A stretch of DNA of 52,242 nucleotides, taken from Eggerthellaceae bacterium. GTDB lineage: Bacteria; Actinomycetota; Coriobacteriia; Coriobacteriales; Eggerthellaceae. The stretch is taken from assembly GCA_017432445.1 (NCBI GenBank), contig JAFRJC010000160.1:1-52242 (forward strand), written 5' to 3'. The notes below the pieces were generated by a model. The model worked only from the letters and a program-made list of their open reading frames with translations. It made no database searches and was not told the origin of the DNA. Of the stretch, positions 41,143-48,741 are shown piece by piece. The position numbers and the translations under genes are program-made. Each line of letters begins with the position of its first letter. The first letter of the stretch is position 1.

Positions 41143-42399
41143 TTACAGGTACTTCGAGTTGTGGGCCGTTTCAACTTCGCGGATGAGAGTGGCGTTGGCC
41201 GTCTCGGTATCGTTGAGTACGCCCTCGTCGAAGGCGCTGCCCTCGGTCGTGCCCTTGTACCAGCTCTTTCCTTCAAAGTAGCTCTGAAGTTCTTCGCTTT
41301 GGAATTTGCGTCCATGGCGGGCATAGATTTCGTTTCGCGCAATGAAGAGCTCATAGTCGCTGAGTTTCTCGAGCTCCGAACGGGAATAGGTGCGGGTGGA
41401 CGATTCGGGCAGTATATAGCTGCCATCGGATGGCGTCGCAGCCTCGGATGACTTCTCCTCGGACGACGAGGATTTCTCCGAAGAAGAAGACGACTTCTTA
41501 TCGGGAGAGGAGGGGATCGAAGTCGGCAAATCGGGTAAGGGCTCGGGTAAACCTTGCCGGTAGAACTCGAGGTTGGCATAGCCCTGTTCGTCGAGGGGGG
41601 CGATGATTTCGGCGTTCCCGGCCGCAGAGTACAGGTAACCAGCGATGTTGTTGGGGAACATTATGTCTTCGGGATAAGCAGCAATGGTTATGAGCTGGTC
41701 GTCGAATTCGCGCCATTGCCAGGGGTTGCCCAAGGAGAGGCTGTCCTGGTTCAGCCGTGTCTCGATCTCGCCGTACCCGCCTGACGAGAGTCCCGAGACG
41801 TTCTCCTGGACGCCGAATGTGAACAGCGCAAGTTCGTAATCGGCTATGATCGCGATGCCGCTCGAGAGCTTCGGATTGACCTCGTTTGCCCGTTGGCCGA
41901 ACGTGGTCATGTGCACCGTTCCAGTGAACACCTGCATGCCGGCTGCTTGGGCATCCTTGCGTGCTTTTTCCTCGGCCTTGACGGCGTCGAACACCTTTTC
42001 TTCCTTCTTTTTCTCGGCGGCTGAGCTCGAAGCGCTCTTCTCTGATGCTTCAGAGGAAGCCGACGCGCTCGAGCTCGCTTCGCTTTCGGCGGATGAAGAG
42101 GAGGCGCTCTCCTCAGCTGCTTGTGATGACGAGCTCGCGGCGCTTTGCGATGCGGGTCCGTTGAGGCCTAGAAGCGCCGCTGCGCAAATACCCACTCCGA
42201 TGATGAGGGAGATGCAGATGATGCCTATTGCGATGTTTCTGCTCGAAACGCGCTTTCCCGTTTTCACCTGTGCGGGTTTGTATCCGCCTCTGGCAGGTTG
42301 AGCATCTTGACGTGCGGGCTGTCCGTCGACCGGCGTCCCGCAGTCCTGGCAGAATCGCGCTTCGGGCTCGAGCGTTGCCCCACAGTTTCGGCATTGCAT
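41143..42399 (-). CDS. Zinc-ribbon membrane protein with Ser-rich linkers and YARHG domain
   Basis: A 418-residue protein. A cytoplasmic zinc ribbon opens it (C3-x2-C6 and C20-x2-C23, 'QCRNCGATLEPEARFCQDCGTP'), one membrane helix follows (about 56-78, 'NIAIGIICISLIIGVGICAAALLG'), then a Ser/Glu/Ala-rich extracellular linker, a beta-rich domain (about 140-285), a second Ser/Lys linker and a YARHG domain near the C-terminus ('SDYELFIARNEIYARHGRKF'), which is associated with peptidoglycan in known families. A cell-wall sensor or scaffold role is inferred. GGAGC lies seven bases before the ATG. It is divergent from the next gene, another zinc-ribbon membrane protein. Confidence 0.75.
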   Translation of the reverse strand: MQCRNCGATLEPEARFCQDCGTPVDGQPARQDAQPARGGYKPAQVKTGKRVSSRNIAIGIICISLIIGVGICAAALLGLNGPASQSAASSSSQAAEESASSSSAESEASSSASASSEASEKSASSSAAEKKKEEKVFDAVKAEEKARKDAQAAGMQVFTGTVHMTTFGQRANEVNPKLSSGIAIIADYELALFTFGVQENVSGLSSGGYGEIETRLNQDSLSLGNPWQWREFDDQLITIAAYPEDIMFPNNIAGYLYSAAGNAEIIAPLDEQGYANLEFYRQGLPEPLPDLPTSIPSSPDKKSSSSSEKSSSSEEKSSEAATPSDGSYILPESSTRTYSRSELEKLSDYELFIARNEIYARHGRKFQSEELQSYFEGKSWYKGTTEGSAFDEGVLNDTETANATLIREVETAHNSKYL

Positions 42400-42514
42400 G
42401 TTTTTGCTCCGTTCTAATGTCAAATTCCGCCCCAGGGGTTCAATTTGGCATTTTTGCCTACCTAGTAAGGATACTCGAAACCGCTGTAATCTGGGAAGAA
42501 AGCATCTAATCCGC

Positions 42515-42546
42515 TAGAATGGGTCCTTGATATCGATCTTGGACCC
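42515..42546 (+). promoter_or_regulatory. -10 box with overlapping dyad upstream of the zinc-ribbon gene
   Basis: TAGAAT (42515-42520) is directly followed by GGGTCC, which is repeated inverted as GGACCC at 42541-42546. Predicted transcription would begin inside the dyad, so this is more likely an operator than an RNA terminator. Confidence 0.4.
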
Positions 42547-42573
42547 GTTTTAACGAAGGAGCCACGGTAGGTC

Positions 42574-43155
42574 ATGCTGTGCATGTGGTGCGGAGAAGAG
42601 ACGCCCGACGGCTCGGCGTTTTGCGAAAAGTGCGGGCATGCGTTCGAGGGTATCGAGGGTGCACCTGATTCTGAGGATGCCGGAACAGTGCTCGACCCCG
42701 AAAACGTTGCTTCGGAGGAAGAGGGCTTCGAACAGCCCGATGACGAGCCGTCTGCAATCGAAGAAGAACTATCGGATGATATCGCGATTGCAATCGAAGA
42801 AGAGCTTTCGGCGCCCGCGATCGAGGAAGATTTTCCGAGTGACGCTGCGCCTACAGTTGAGGAAGAGCTTTCGAGTGGCGCTGCACCTGCAACTGAGGAA
42901 GAGTTTTCGGATGACGCCGCGCCCGAAACGCTCGAAAGCTATAGCGGAACGCTTTCGTTTGATGACGTAGAGGCAAGCGTGGAGCCCGCCAGACGCATAA
43001 GCGTAGGCGGGCCATACGTCGAACCGCCTAGCCCGCCCATTCAGCCAGAGTTGAGCCGGGGACGCATTGCGATTGTAGCCACGATCGCCGTCTTGTTTGC
43101 TGCGGCGGTCATATTGCTGGCCTGGGCGAGCATCCTGAGGTTTCTGGGCCTATAG
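42574..43155 (+). CDS. Zinc-ribbon protein with acidic repeats and C-terminal membrane helix
   Basis: A 193-residue protein. It starts with a zinc ribbon ('MLCMWCGEETPDGSAFCEKCG', C3, C6, C17, C20). The middle (about 45-125) is acidic and repeats an 'E-E-x-F/L-S-x-D/G' unit of about 12-20 residues several times ('TVEEELSSGAAPATEEEFSDDAAPE'). One membrane helix lies at the C-terminus (about 160-187, 'GRIAIVATIAVLFAAAVILLAWA'), so the acidic region would face the cytosol. Function is unknown. An AAGGAG lies about 12 bases before the ATG. The shared zinc ribbon and divergent layout with the YARHG gene suggest a common process. Confidence 0.6.
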   Translation: MLCMWCGEETPDGSAFCEKCGHAFEGIEGAPDSEDAGTVLDPENVASEEEGFEQPDDEPSAIEEELSDDIAIAIEEELSAPAIEEDFPSDAAPTVEEELSSGAAPATEEEFSDDAAPETLESYSGTLSFDDVEASVEPARRISVGGPYVEPPSPPIQPELSRGRIAIVATIAVLFAAAVILLAWASILRFLGL

Positions 43156-43263
43156 GGGTCTATAATCGGAAAAGTCGGAAGCAGCGGCCGAAAAGCGAGG
43201 CTGCGCTTCTGTGGCGTAGGGACGATTTATGCTGCCACACAGGGCAGCAGAATGGAGGAAGTT

Positions 43264-43728
43264 ATGGTCGACGCCAGGCCTGTCGTGGGCATTATCATGG
43301 GTTCGACATCCGACATGCCGACAATGGAAGCATGCATGGCGCAGCTTGACGAATTCGGCATTCCCTACGAGGTGAAGGTGGCAAGCGCCCACCGCAAGCC
43401 CGCCGAGGTGCATGAATGGGCCTCGACTGCCCACGAGCGAGGAATTCGCGTCATCATAGCCGCTGCTGGCAAGGCTGCGCATCTGGGCGGCGTCGTGGCA
43501 GCCTTCACGCCCTGCCCCGTTATCTGCGTGCCGATGAAGACAAGCGATTTGGGCGGCTTGGATTCGCTGCTGTCCATGGTGCAGATGCCCTCTGGCGTGC
43601 CGGTTGCTTGCGTTGCCATCAACGGCGCCAAGAACGCGGCTATCCTGGCCGTTCAGATGCTGGGGACAGGCGATGAGGCCGCACGTCAGAAGATAGTGGA
43701 CTTCAAGGCGGCCATGGCCGAGGCGTAA
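43264..43728 (+). CDS. purE: N5-carboxyaminoimidazole ribonucleotide mutase
   Basis: De novo purine synthesis enzyme that rearranges N5-CAIR to CAIR; some relatives instead carboxylate AIR directly. The 154-residue protein has the signature 'GSTSDMPTMEAC', the active-site 'SAHRKP' with catalytic His, and 'AAAGKAAHLGGVVAAFT'. The start at ATG 43264 has GGAGG directly upstream within ATGGAGGAAGTTATG. purK is not next to it, so whether it is class I (purK-dependent) or class II cannot be decided from context. A GC-rich terminator hairpin follows its stop. Confidence 0.92.
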   Translation: MVDARPVVGIIMGSTSDMPTMEACMAQLDEFGIPYEVKVASAHRKPAEVHEWASTAHERGIRVIIAAAGKAAHLGGVVAAFTPCPVICVPMKTSDLGGLDSLLSMVQMPSGVPVACVAINGAKNAAILAVQMLGTGDEAARQKIVDFKAAMAEA

Positions 43729-43734
43729 CGCGAA

Positions 43735-43783
43735 ACGGCCGGGTCGCGCGGGGATTGCCCCAAGATCGCGGCCTTTTAAAACG
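43735..43783 (+). terminator. Terminator after purE
   Basis: ACGGCCGGGTCGCG pairs imperfectly with TCGCGGCC, with an inner GGGG/CCCC stem, and runs into TTTTAAAA. It separates purE from iorA. Confidence 0.6.
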
Positions 43784-43794
43784 GGAGGGGATTC

Positions 43795-46230
43795 ATGGCG
43801 AAAAAACTGCTGATGGGAAACGAGGCCATGGCTCATGCGGCACTCGAGGCCGGCGTGCGGGTGGTTGCCGGGTATCCGGGCACGCCGTCATCGGAAATCG
43901 TCGAGACTGTTGCCAAGCTCCGTGCTGCAGGTATCGCTCATGGCGTGCATGTGGAATGGTCCACTAACGAAAAGGTTGCCCTCGAACTGCTCTTCGGCGC
44001 TTCGCTCGCCGGCGCGCGCGGCCTGTTCACCTGCAAGCAAATGGGCCTCAACGTGGCAAGCGATGCGCTCATGAGCTTGAACTACGTCAGCGTGCGCGGC
44101 GGTCTCGTCCTGGTCGTCGCTGACGACCCCGGCCCCATCTCGTCGCAGACGGAGCAGGATACCCGTCGGTTTGCGGCATTTGCCAAGGTGCCGGTGCTCG
44201 ACCCCTCCACACCCGAGCAGGCATTCCGAATGATACAGGCGGCCTTCGACCTTTCCGAACGCTTCCACACGCCCGTAATCGTGCGACCGACCACGCGCGT
44301 CGACCATGCGTCAGCCTTCTTCGAGGTGGCCGACGAGACGTTCGCGCGTCCCGTGCCCGAGGAGGGTTTCGAGCGCGACGTTTCGAAATGGGTGATTTTC
44401 CCCCGACGGGCTTATGAGGCACATGGCGAGATCAACGAGCGCTTGTCCCAGGTGGCGGATGCGTTTTCCTCCGAAGAGCCGTTTTCCAGCTTTAACGAAG
44501 TCGTCGAGGGTCCCGAAGGCGCGTCTGACGACCCCGTTTTCGGCATCGTGGCAAGCGGTATTAGCGCGGCGTATGTGCGCGAGGCGCTGCAAATGGTTGA
44601 AGAGCGTGCAGGGCGCGCTCATGTGAAGATACCCGCCTACCGATTCATGCAGGTGGGCACGCCCTATCCGTTCCCCGCACAAGCGCTTTCCCGGTTCGCG
44701 AGCGGCCTTTCGGACATCCTGGTCATAGAGGAGCTCGATTACGTGCTGGAAGACGAGCTCGCCCAGCTCGCGGGACGCACGCATGCGTCCTTCAATGTGC
44801 ACGGCAAGTTGACGGGCGAGGCGCGCGATCGCGGCGAAAACGACGTGGACGACGTCGTGCTGCGCATCGAGAAATACTTAGGGTTGGTCGGGCGGCTTCG
44901 CCTGCACCTCCACGAACAGGACGAGGACGCGCGTACGGCGTCGATAAGCTACGAGCAGGCCTCCGAGCTGCCCGTCCGTCCGCCGGTTTTGTGCCCAGGC
45001 TGTCCGCATCGCGGAGCGTTTTACGCTGTCAAGCAGGCTCTTCTCAAGACACCGGCGGTGTTATGTGGTGATATCGGCTGTTACACGCTAGGCAACGCCC
45101 AACCCCTTGACGCAGTGGATACCTGCCTGTGCATGGGTGCAGGCGTTACCATGGCGCAAGGTCTTTCCGTGGTCGACCCTGCGAAGAAGGCTGTTGCCTA
45201 TATCGGGGATTCGACGTTTTTCGCTAGCGGCATGACGGGGCTTGCGAATGCCGCTTACAACGGCCACGACATCACGGTGATGGTGTTGGACAACGCCACC
45301 ACGGCCATGACGGGCAGCCAGCCCCATCCTGGAACGGGATACACGCTGATGGGCGATCAGAACGAGCCCCTTTCCATCGAGGCCGTGTTGCTCGCGAACG
45401 GTTTCTCGCACGTGTACCACGCAAACCCACTCGACAAGGACGCTTCGATCGTCGCGGTGAAAGCAGCCATCGCCTACGATGGTCCCTCTGCCGTCATCTT
45501 CGAATCGCCGTGCATCCAGCTGATCAAGCCCGACGAGCCGGTTTCGATCGATGCTGACGTGTGCACAGGCTGCAAGAAATGCATTACCGAGATCGGATGT
45601 CCCGGTATCGGGTTCGATCCTTTGAGGGAAGGGCCTCGCAGTGGGTCGCGTGGCCAGGCGTTTATCGATCCCGCGTTGTGCAACGGATGCGACCTGTGCG
45701 TTCAGGTCTGTCCCTTCAAGGCCATCACTTTCCCCGTACCTGATGCCGAGTTTGCAGACCTTGCCGAAGATGAAGTGTTCGAGGTTGTAGAGGCCGAGGC
45801 AGAAGAATCCCTGGCTGATGCGGAATTTGACGAAACCAATGAAGTCGAGGAATCCTACGTTGATGAAGCATCCCATGATGATGGAGCGAGCGCGGACTCA
45901 TATCAGGGAGAAGAGCCTGACCTATCGGGCTTCGATGAAACCGTCGGGGTTTATGGTTTAGAAGACGAGGAGCTGTTCTTGTTTGATGATGGAGCCGGTG
46001 AGGCTGATTCGGCGGAATCGGATGACGATGCCGAGAAAGCCGTGGCAATTGAGGAATGCGCCACTGTGGCGCTCGACCCCTCCGAGCTGGAAGAGATATC
46101 CGCTGCCAAGGCTTCGGAACCAGATGGCCCTCAGTCTGTTGACCAGGAGGCTCTTACACGTCGTCTGGTGCTCACAGACGAGCTGAATATTGAAGAAGAC
46201 TTGCCGGAGGAAGGGGGCCAGGATGCTTAA
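43795..46230 (+). CDS. iorA: Indolepyruvate:ferredoxin oxidoreductase, alpha subunit, with acidic C-terminal extension
   Basis: Thiamine-diphosphate enzyme subunit that converts aryl-pyruvates (from Trp, Phe, Tyr transamination) to aryl-acetyl-CoA plus reduced ferredoxin. The 811-residue protein starts 'MGNEAMAHAALEAGVRVVAGYPGTPSSEIVE', continues with 'KQMGLNVASDALM' and 'GCPHRGAFYAV', and carries the ThDP motif 'GDSTFFASGMTGLANAAYN' with 'DNATTAMTGSQPHPGTG'. Two [4Fe-4S] sites follow: 'CTGCKKCITEIGCPG' and 'CNGCDLCVQVCP'. Typical IorA ends here; this one adds about 160 very acidic residues (Glu/Asp/Ala-rich). GGGAGGGG lies four to five bases before the ATG. iorB overlaps its end by eight bases. 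Confidence 0.95.
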   Translation: MAKKLLMGNEAMAHAALEAGVRVVAGYPGTPSSEIVETVAKLRAAGIAHGVHVEWSTNEKVALELLFGASLAGARGLFTCKQMGLNVASDALMSLNYVSVRGGLVLVVADDPGPISSQTEQDTRRFAAFAKVPVLDPSTPEQAFRMIQAAFDLSERFHTPVIVRPTTRVDHASAFFEVADETFARPVPEEGFERDVSKWVIFPRRAYEAHGEINERLSQVADAFSSEEPFSSFNEVVEGPEGASDDPVFGIVASGISAAYVREALQMVEERAGRAHVKIPAYRFMQVGTPYPFPAQALSRFASGLSDILVIEELDYVLEDELAQLAGRTHASFNVHGKLTGEARDRGENDVDDVVLRIEKYLGLVGRLRLHLHEQDEDARTASISYEQASELPVRPPVLCPGCPHRGAFYAVKQALLKTPAVLCGDIGCYTLGNAQPLDAVDTCLCMGAGVTMAQGLSVVDPAKKAVAYIGDSTFFASGMTGLANAAYNGHDITVMVLDNATTAMTGSQPHPGTGYTLMGDQNEPLSIEAVLLANGFSHVYHANPLDKDASIVAVKAAIAYDGPSAVIFESPCIQLIKPDEPVSIDADVCTGCKKCITEIGCPGIGFDPLREGPRSGSRGQAFIDPALCNGCDLCVQVCPFKAITFPVPDAEFADLAEDEVFEVVEAEAEESLADAEFDETNEVEESYVDEASHDDGASADSYQGEEPDLSGFDETVGVYGLEDEELFLFDDGAGEADSAESDDDAEKAVAIEECATVALDPSELEEISAAKASEPDGPQSVDQEALTRRLVLTDELNIEEDLPEEGGQDA

Positions 46231-46804
46231 CGTCATGCTCACAGGCGTGGGCGGGCAGGGCACGGTCCTGGCCGCTAAGGTGCTGGCGCAGGCAGCGCAG
46301 GAGAAGGGCTGGCATGTACGCACAGCCGAAACCATCGGCATGGCTCAGCGCGGTGGTTCGGTGGTGTCGCACGTACGCATGGGCAACGAGGGCGAAGAAG
46401 TGCAGTCGCCGCTCATCGCGCGGGGATGCGCAGATGTGATCATAGCCTTCGAACCTGCCGAGGGTGCGCGCATGCTGCCGTATCTGGCTCCGACGGGTGT
46501 GCTGGTGACGGCTACGACCGCCGTGCAGCCGGTTACAGCTGCGCTTGCGAAAGATTCTTATCGAGGCTCTGTCGTGTTGCAGGGGCTTCGCGATGCGTTC
46601 GCGCAGGCGCCTGACCAGCTCGTCATCGTGCCCGATGACGAGCTCTTAGAGCGCATTGGCAATCGCAAGGTGCTCAACACGGTGCTCTTGGCAAAGGCCA
46701 TCGGCACTGGTCGCCTGCCGCTGGACCTCGACGACCTGCGCTCTGCGATTCGTGCTTGCGTGAAGCCTGCTTTCGTCGATCTCAACCTTCAAGCCATCGG
46801 CTAA
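46223..46804 (+). CDS. iorB: Indolepyruvate:ferredoxin oxidoreductase, beta subunit
   Basis: Gamma-type subunit of the 2-oxoacid:ferredoxin oxidoreductase family that completes IorA. The 193-residue protein begins 'NVMLTGVGGQGTVLAAKVLAQAAQEKGWHV', the family G-V-G-G-Q-G motif, followed by 'ETIGMAQRGGSVVSHVRMG', which contacts the CoA and thiamine site. The start at ATG 46223 lies eight bases inside iorA, with AGGAAGGGGG upstream, so translation is coupled. A strong hairpin with T-rich tail (46823-46891) follows the stop. Confidence 0.94.
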   Translation: MLNVMLTGVGGQGTVLAAKVLAQAAQEKGWHVRTAETIGMAQRGGSVVSHVRMGNEGEEVQSPLIARGCADVIIAFEPAEGARMLPYLAPTGVLVTATTAVQPVTAALAKDSYRGSVVLQGLRDAFAQAPDQLVIVPDDELLERIGNRKVLNTVLLAKAIGTGRLPLDLDDLRSAIRACVKPAFVDLNLQAIG

Positions 46805-46822
46805 AAGCAGCAAGTAACTGTG

Positions 46823-46891
46823 GCGGCCCGATTAGTTGTCCCTGGGGTAATCGATAACCCCAGAGGCAGGTGATTGGGTCGCCCTTGTTTT
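46823..46891 (+). terminator. Terminator of iorAB
   Basis: Outer stem 46823-46835 with 46871-46883 is a 13-bp pairing that includes several G-U pairs valid only in plus-strand RNA. An inner CTGGGGT/ACCCCAG hairpin sits on top. CTTGTTTT follows. Confidence 0.75.
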
Positions 46892-46909
46892 CCCCGACGT
46901 GCTTCCAAG

Positions 46910-46918
46910 TGCTACAAT
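46910..46918 (+). promoter_or_regulatory. Extended -10 promoter of the Trp/Phe leader
   Basis: TGC-TACAAT ends seven bases before the leader ATG at 46926, so transcription should begin at or next to the ATG. No clear -35 hexamer is seen, as expected for an extended -10. Confidence 0.65.
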
Positions 46919-46925
46919 GGCACGC

Positions 46926-46985
46926 ATGAAGGTTTCATTCGACAACGCCTTCATCGCCGCGGCTACGGCTGGGCGATGGTTTTAG
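46926..46985 (+). CDS. Putative leader peptide MKVSFDNAFIAAATAGRWF (attenuator)
   Basis: A 19-codon frame starting seven bases after an extended -10 box and lacking a ribosome-binding site. It encodes three Phe (positions 5, 9, 19) and one Trp (18); the last two sense codons are TGG TTT, then TAG. The terminator-like hairpin (46984-47015) begins with the A of the TAG stop, so a ribosome held on the last codons would cover its left arm and let transcription continue into the aryl-CoA ligase. This geometry fits either an arrest peptide sensing free Trp or Phe, as known for TnaC, or classical charged-tRNA attenuation. The sequence is observed; the mechanism is inferred. Confidence 0.6.
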   Translation: MKVSFDNAFIAAATAGRWF

Positions 46986-47015
46986 CTTCAAGACTCTCGC
47001 GAGCTTGAAGCTTTT
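46984..47015 (+). terminator. Attenuator hairpin overlapping the leader stop codon
   Basis: AGCTTCAAG (46984-46992) pairs with CTTGAAGCT (47004-47012), with three further CTC/GAG pairs beyond a one-base bulge and a TCGC loop, followed by TTT. A second CTTGAAGC copy at 47054-47061 could pair with the same left arm. Confidence 0.65.
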
Positions 47016-47126
47016 CCCGCTGTCATCTGCATCGGACGCTTCGCTCGCAAGGGCTTGAAGCGAACCCACCACTCATCCCTTACACGTAATGCGCCTAATT
47101 GTGCGCCCAAGAGAAAGAAGACCGCC

Positions 47127-48362
47127 ATGGAAATGCAGCCTGCACAGCTCGAGATGATTACCAAGCAGTTCGCCACGCTGAAGGAGAACAGCCCCTTCTA
47201 TGCTAAGAAGTTCGAAGGAATCGACCTCAACGACGTGAAGACCCAGGCCGATTTCGAGAAGCTGCCCTTCACCGAAAAGGCCGACCTGCGCGAAGCCTAT
47301 CCGCTGGGACTCTCCGCAGTGCCGCAGGAGAAGATCGTGCGCATCCACAGCTCGTCGGGCACGACGGGCACGCCGGTCATCATCCCGTACACTAAGAAGG
47401 ACGTCGAGGACTGGGCCATCCAGTTCGCGCGCTGCTACGAGTATGCCGGCGTCACCCCCGAAGATCGCGTTCAGATCACCCCGGGTTACGGCCTGTGGAC
47501 GGCGGGCATCGGCTTCCAGGCTGGATGCGAGCTTTTGGGCGCCATGGCCATTCCCATGGGCCCGGGCAATACCGAGAAACAGCTGCAGTTCATGATGGAC
47601 ATGGAAACGACGGTCTTTACGGCTACCGCTAGCTACGCCCTCCTGATTGCCGAAGAGGTCGAGAAACGCGGCATCAAGGACAAGATCAAGCTCAAGAAGC
47701 TCATCACGGGTTCCGAGCGCGCAGGCGAGAAGATCCGAAAGCGCATCACCGACGCTCTGGGCGTTGAGTATTACGACATCTACGGTCTTACCGAGGTGTA
47801 CGGCCCCGGCATCGGCATCAACTGCCAGTACACCCACGGCATGCACGTGTGGAGCGACTACGTCTACCTCGAGATCATCGATCCGGAGACCGGTGAAGTT
47901 CTGCCAGATGGCGAGTGGGGCGAGATAGTGCTCACCACGCTTCAAAAGGAAGGCGCGCCGCTTATCCGCTTCCGCACGCACGACCTGTCGCGCATCATTC
48001 CAGGCGAATGCGTATGCGGTCACAACGAGCATCCGCGCCTCGATACCCTCACGGGTCGCTCCGACGACATGATGAAGATCCATGGCGTCAACGTGTTCCC
48101 AGCTCAGATTGAAGAAGTCCTGAAGGAATTCCCCGAGCTGTCGAGCGAATACCAGATTCGCATTTCGCATCTGGATGGTCGCGATACGATGCGTGTTTAC
48201 GTGGAGGCCAGCGGCTCGGTCGATTGGGCGAAGGCGTCGAAGGACGTTGCAGTTCGCATGAAGAGCAAGATTGGTTTCACGCCTCTAGTGAAGATCGTCG
48301 AGCTCGGCTTCTTGCCGCGTAGCGAGAAGAAGACCAAGCGCGTTTTCGACGAACGCGATTAA
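47127..48362 (+). CDS. Phenylacetate-CoA ligase family protein (PaaK-type aryl-CoA ligase)
   Basis: AMP-forming ligase, 411 residues, activating aryl-acetates such as phenylacetate or indoleacetate; linked to IorAB it could work in either direction on aryl-acetyl-CoA. Landmarks: 'ENSPFYAKKFEG' near the N-terminus, 'LPFTEKADLREAYPLG', the AMP-binding P-loop 'SSSGTTGTPVIIPYT', 'YYDIYGLTEVYGPG', 'FRTHDLSRI' and 'GRSDDMMKIHGVNVFPAQIEEVL'. It is slightly shorter at the N-terminus than typical PaaK (430-440). ATG 47127 has AAGAAAGAAG upstream. An attenuator with a Trp/Phe leader peptide precedes it, suggesting control by aromatic amino acids. Confidence 0.92.
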   Translation: MEMQPAQLEMITKQFATLKENSPFYAKKFEGIDLNDVKTQADFEKLPFTEKADLREAYPLGLSAVPQEKIVRIHSSSGTTGTPVIIPYTKKDVEDWAIQFARCYEYAGVTPEDRVQITPGYGLWTAGIGFQAGCELLGAMAIPMGPGNTEKQLQFMMDMETTVFTATASYALLIAEEVEKRGIKDKIKLKKLITGSERAGEKIRKRITDALGVEYYDIYGLTEVYGPGIGINCQYTHGMHVWSDYVYLEIIDPETGEVLPDGEWGEIVLTTLQKEGAPLIRFRTHDLSRIIPGECVCGHNEHPRLDTLTGRSDDMMKIHGVNVFPAQIEEVLKEFPELSSEYQIRISHLDGRDTMRVYVEASGSVDWAKASKDVAVRMKSKIGFTPLVKIVELGFLPRSEKKTKRVFDERD

Positions 48363-48365
48363 TAA

Positions 48366-48394
48366 GGTTCCGCTGTCCTTACGGACGGCGGAAC
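48366..48394 (+). terminator. Hairpin after the aryl-CoA ligase gene
   Basis: GTTCCGC-TGTCC pairs with GGAC-GGCGGAAC around TTAC, three bases after the stop. No T-tract follows, so termination strength is uncertain. Confidence 0.5.
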
Positions 48395-48413
48395 TACTGT
48401 ACGCTGCGAAGCT

Positions 48414-48500
48414 CTGAGGTATCCCATCTTGGCTTTCAAGCCTGCGCTTGCGTTCGAAGTACGCGGCGCTTGTCTTTCAAGCCAATCTGGGGTACCTCAG
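48414..48500. repeat. Long palindromic element B, same family as 920-1020
   Basis: Outer arms CTGAGGTATCCC (48414-48425) and GGGGTACCTCAG (48489-48500) pair, with one G-U. The core (48429-48488) matches the core of element A almost base for base, including TTTCAAGCCTGCGCTTGCG and GAAGTACGCGGCGCTTGTCT. Inner TTGGCTT/AAGCCAA pairs here perfectly; element A has one mismatch. Outer arms are unrelated between the copies but self-complementary in each. Confidence 0.85.
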
Positions 48501-48632
48501 CGCTTCTCGCTTCGTTGCCTGTACGGCAAGGTGCCCATGGGTGCAAGCGAGTATGTCGAGTGACCCGTTCTTTTAACACGCAAAGACAGGTGGATGGCGC
48601 AATTGCTGTGCACTGTACAGTACTCTGAGGCC

Positions 48633-48741
48633 GCTCGCTTCGTTAACTGTTCAACTAGGTCATAAGGATTGGCGGCAGGTGAACTCGCTTCTCGCTTAGT
48701 TGACTGTTCGATTAGTTTCCCAAGATTGGTGGACAGCAAAA
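48633..48741. repeat. Two imperfect direct repeats
   Basis: CTCGCTTCGTTAACTGTTCA-like sequence at about 48634 recurs at about 48691 as CTCGCTTAGTTGACTGTTCG, a period of 57 bases, and similarity continues with GGATTGGCGGCAGGTGAA against AGATTGGTGGACAGCAAA. A shorter relative (CTCGCTTCGTTGCCTGT) follows element B at about 48507. No coding frame is supported in 48501-48741. Confidence 0.5.

Noticed and set aside
42521..42546. Terminator in the zinc-ribbon gene leader
   Set aside because: The predicted transcription start lies within the left arm, so the RNA hairpin could not form completely; an operator is more likely.
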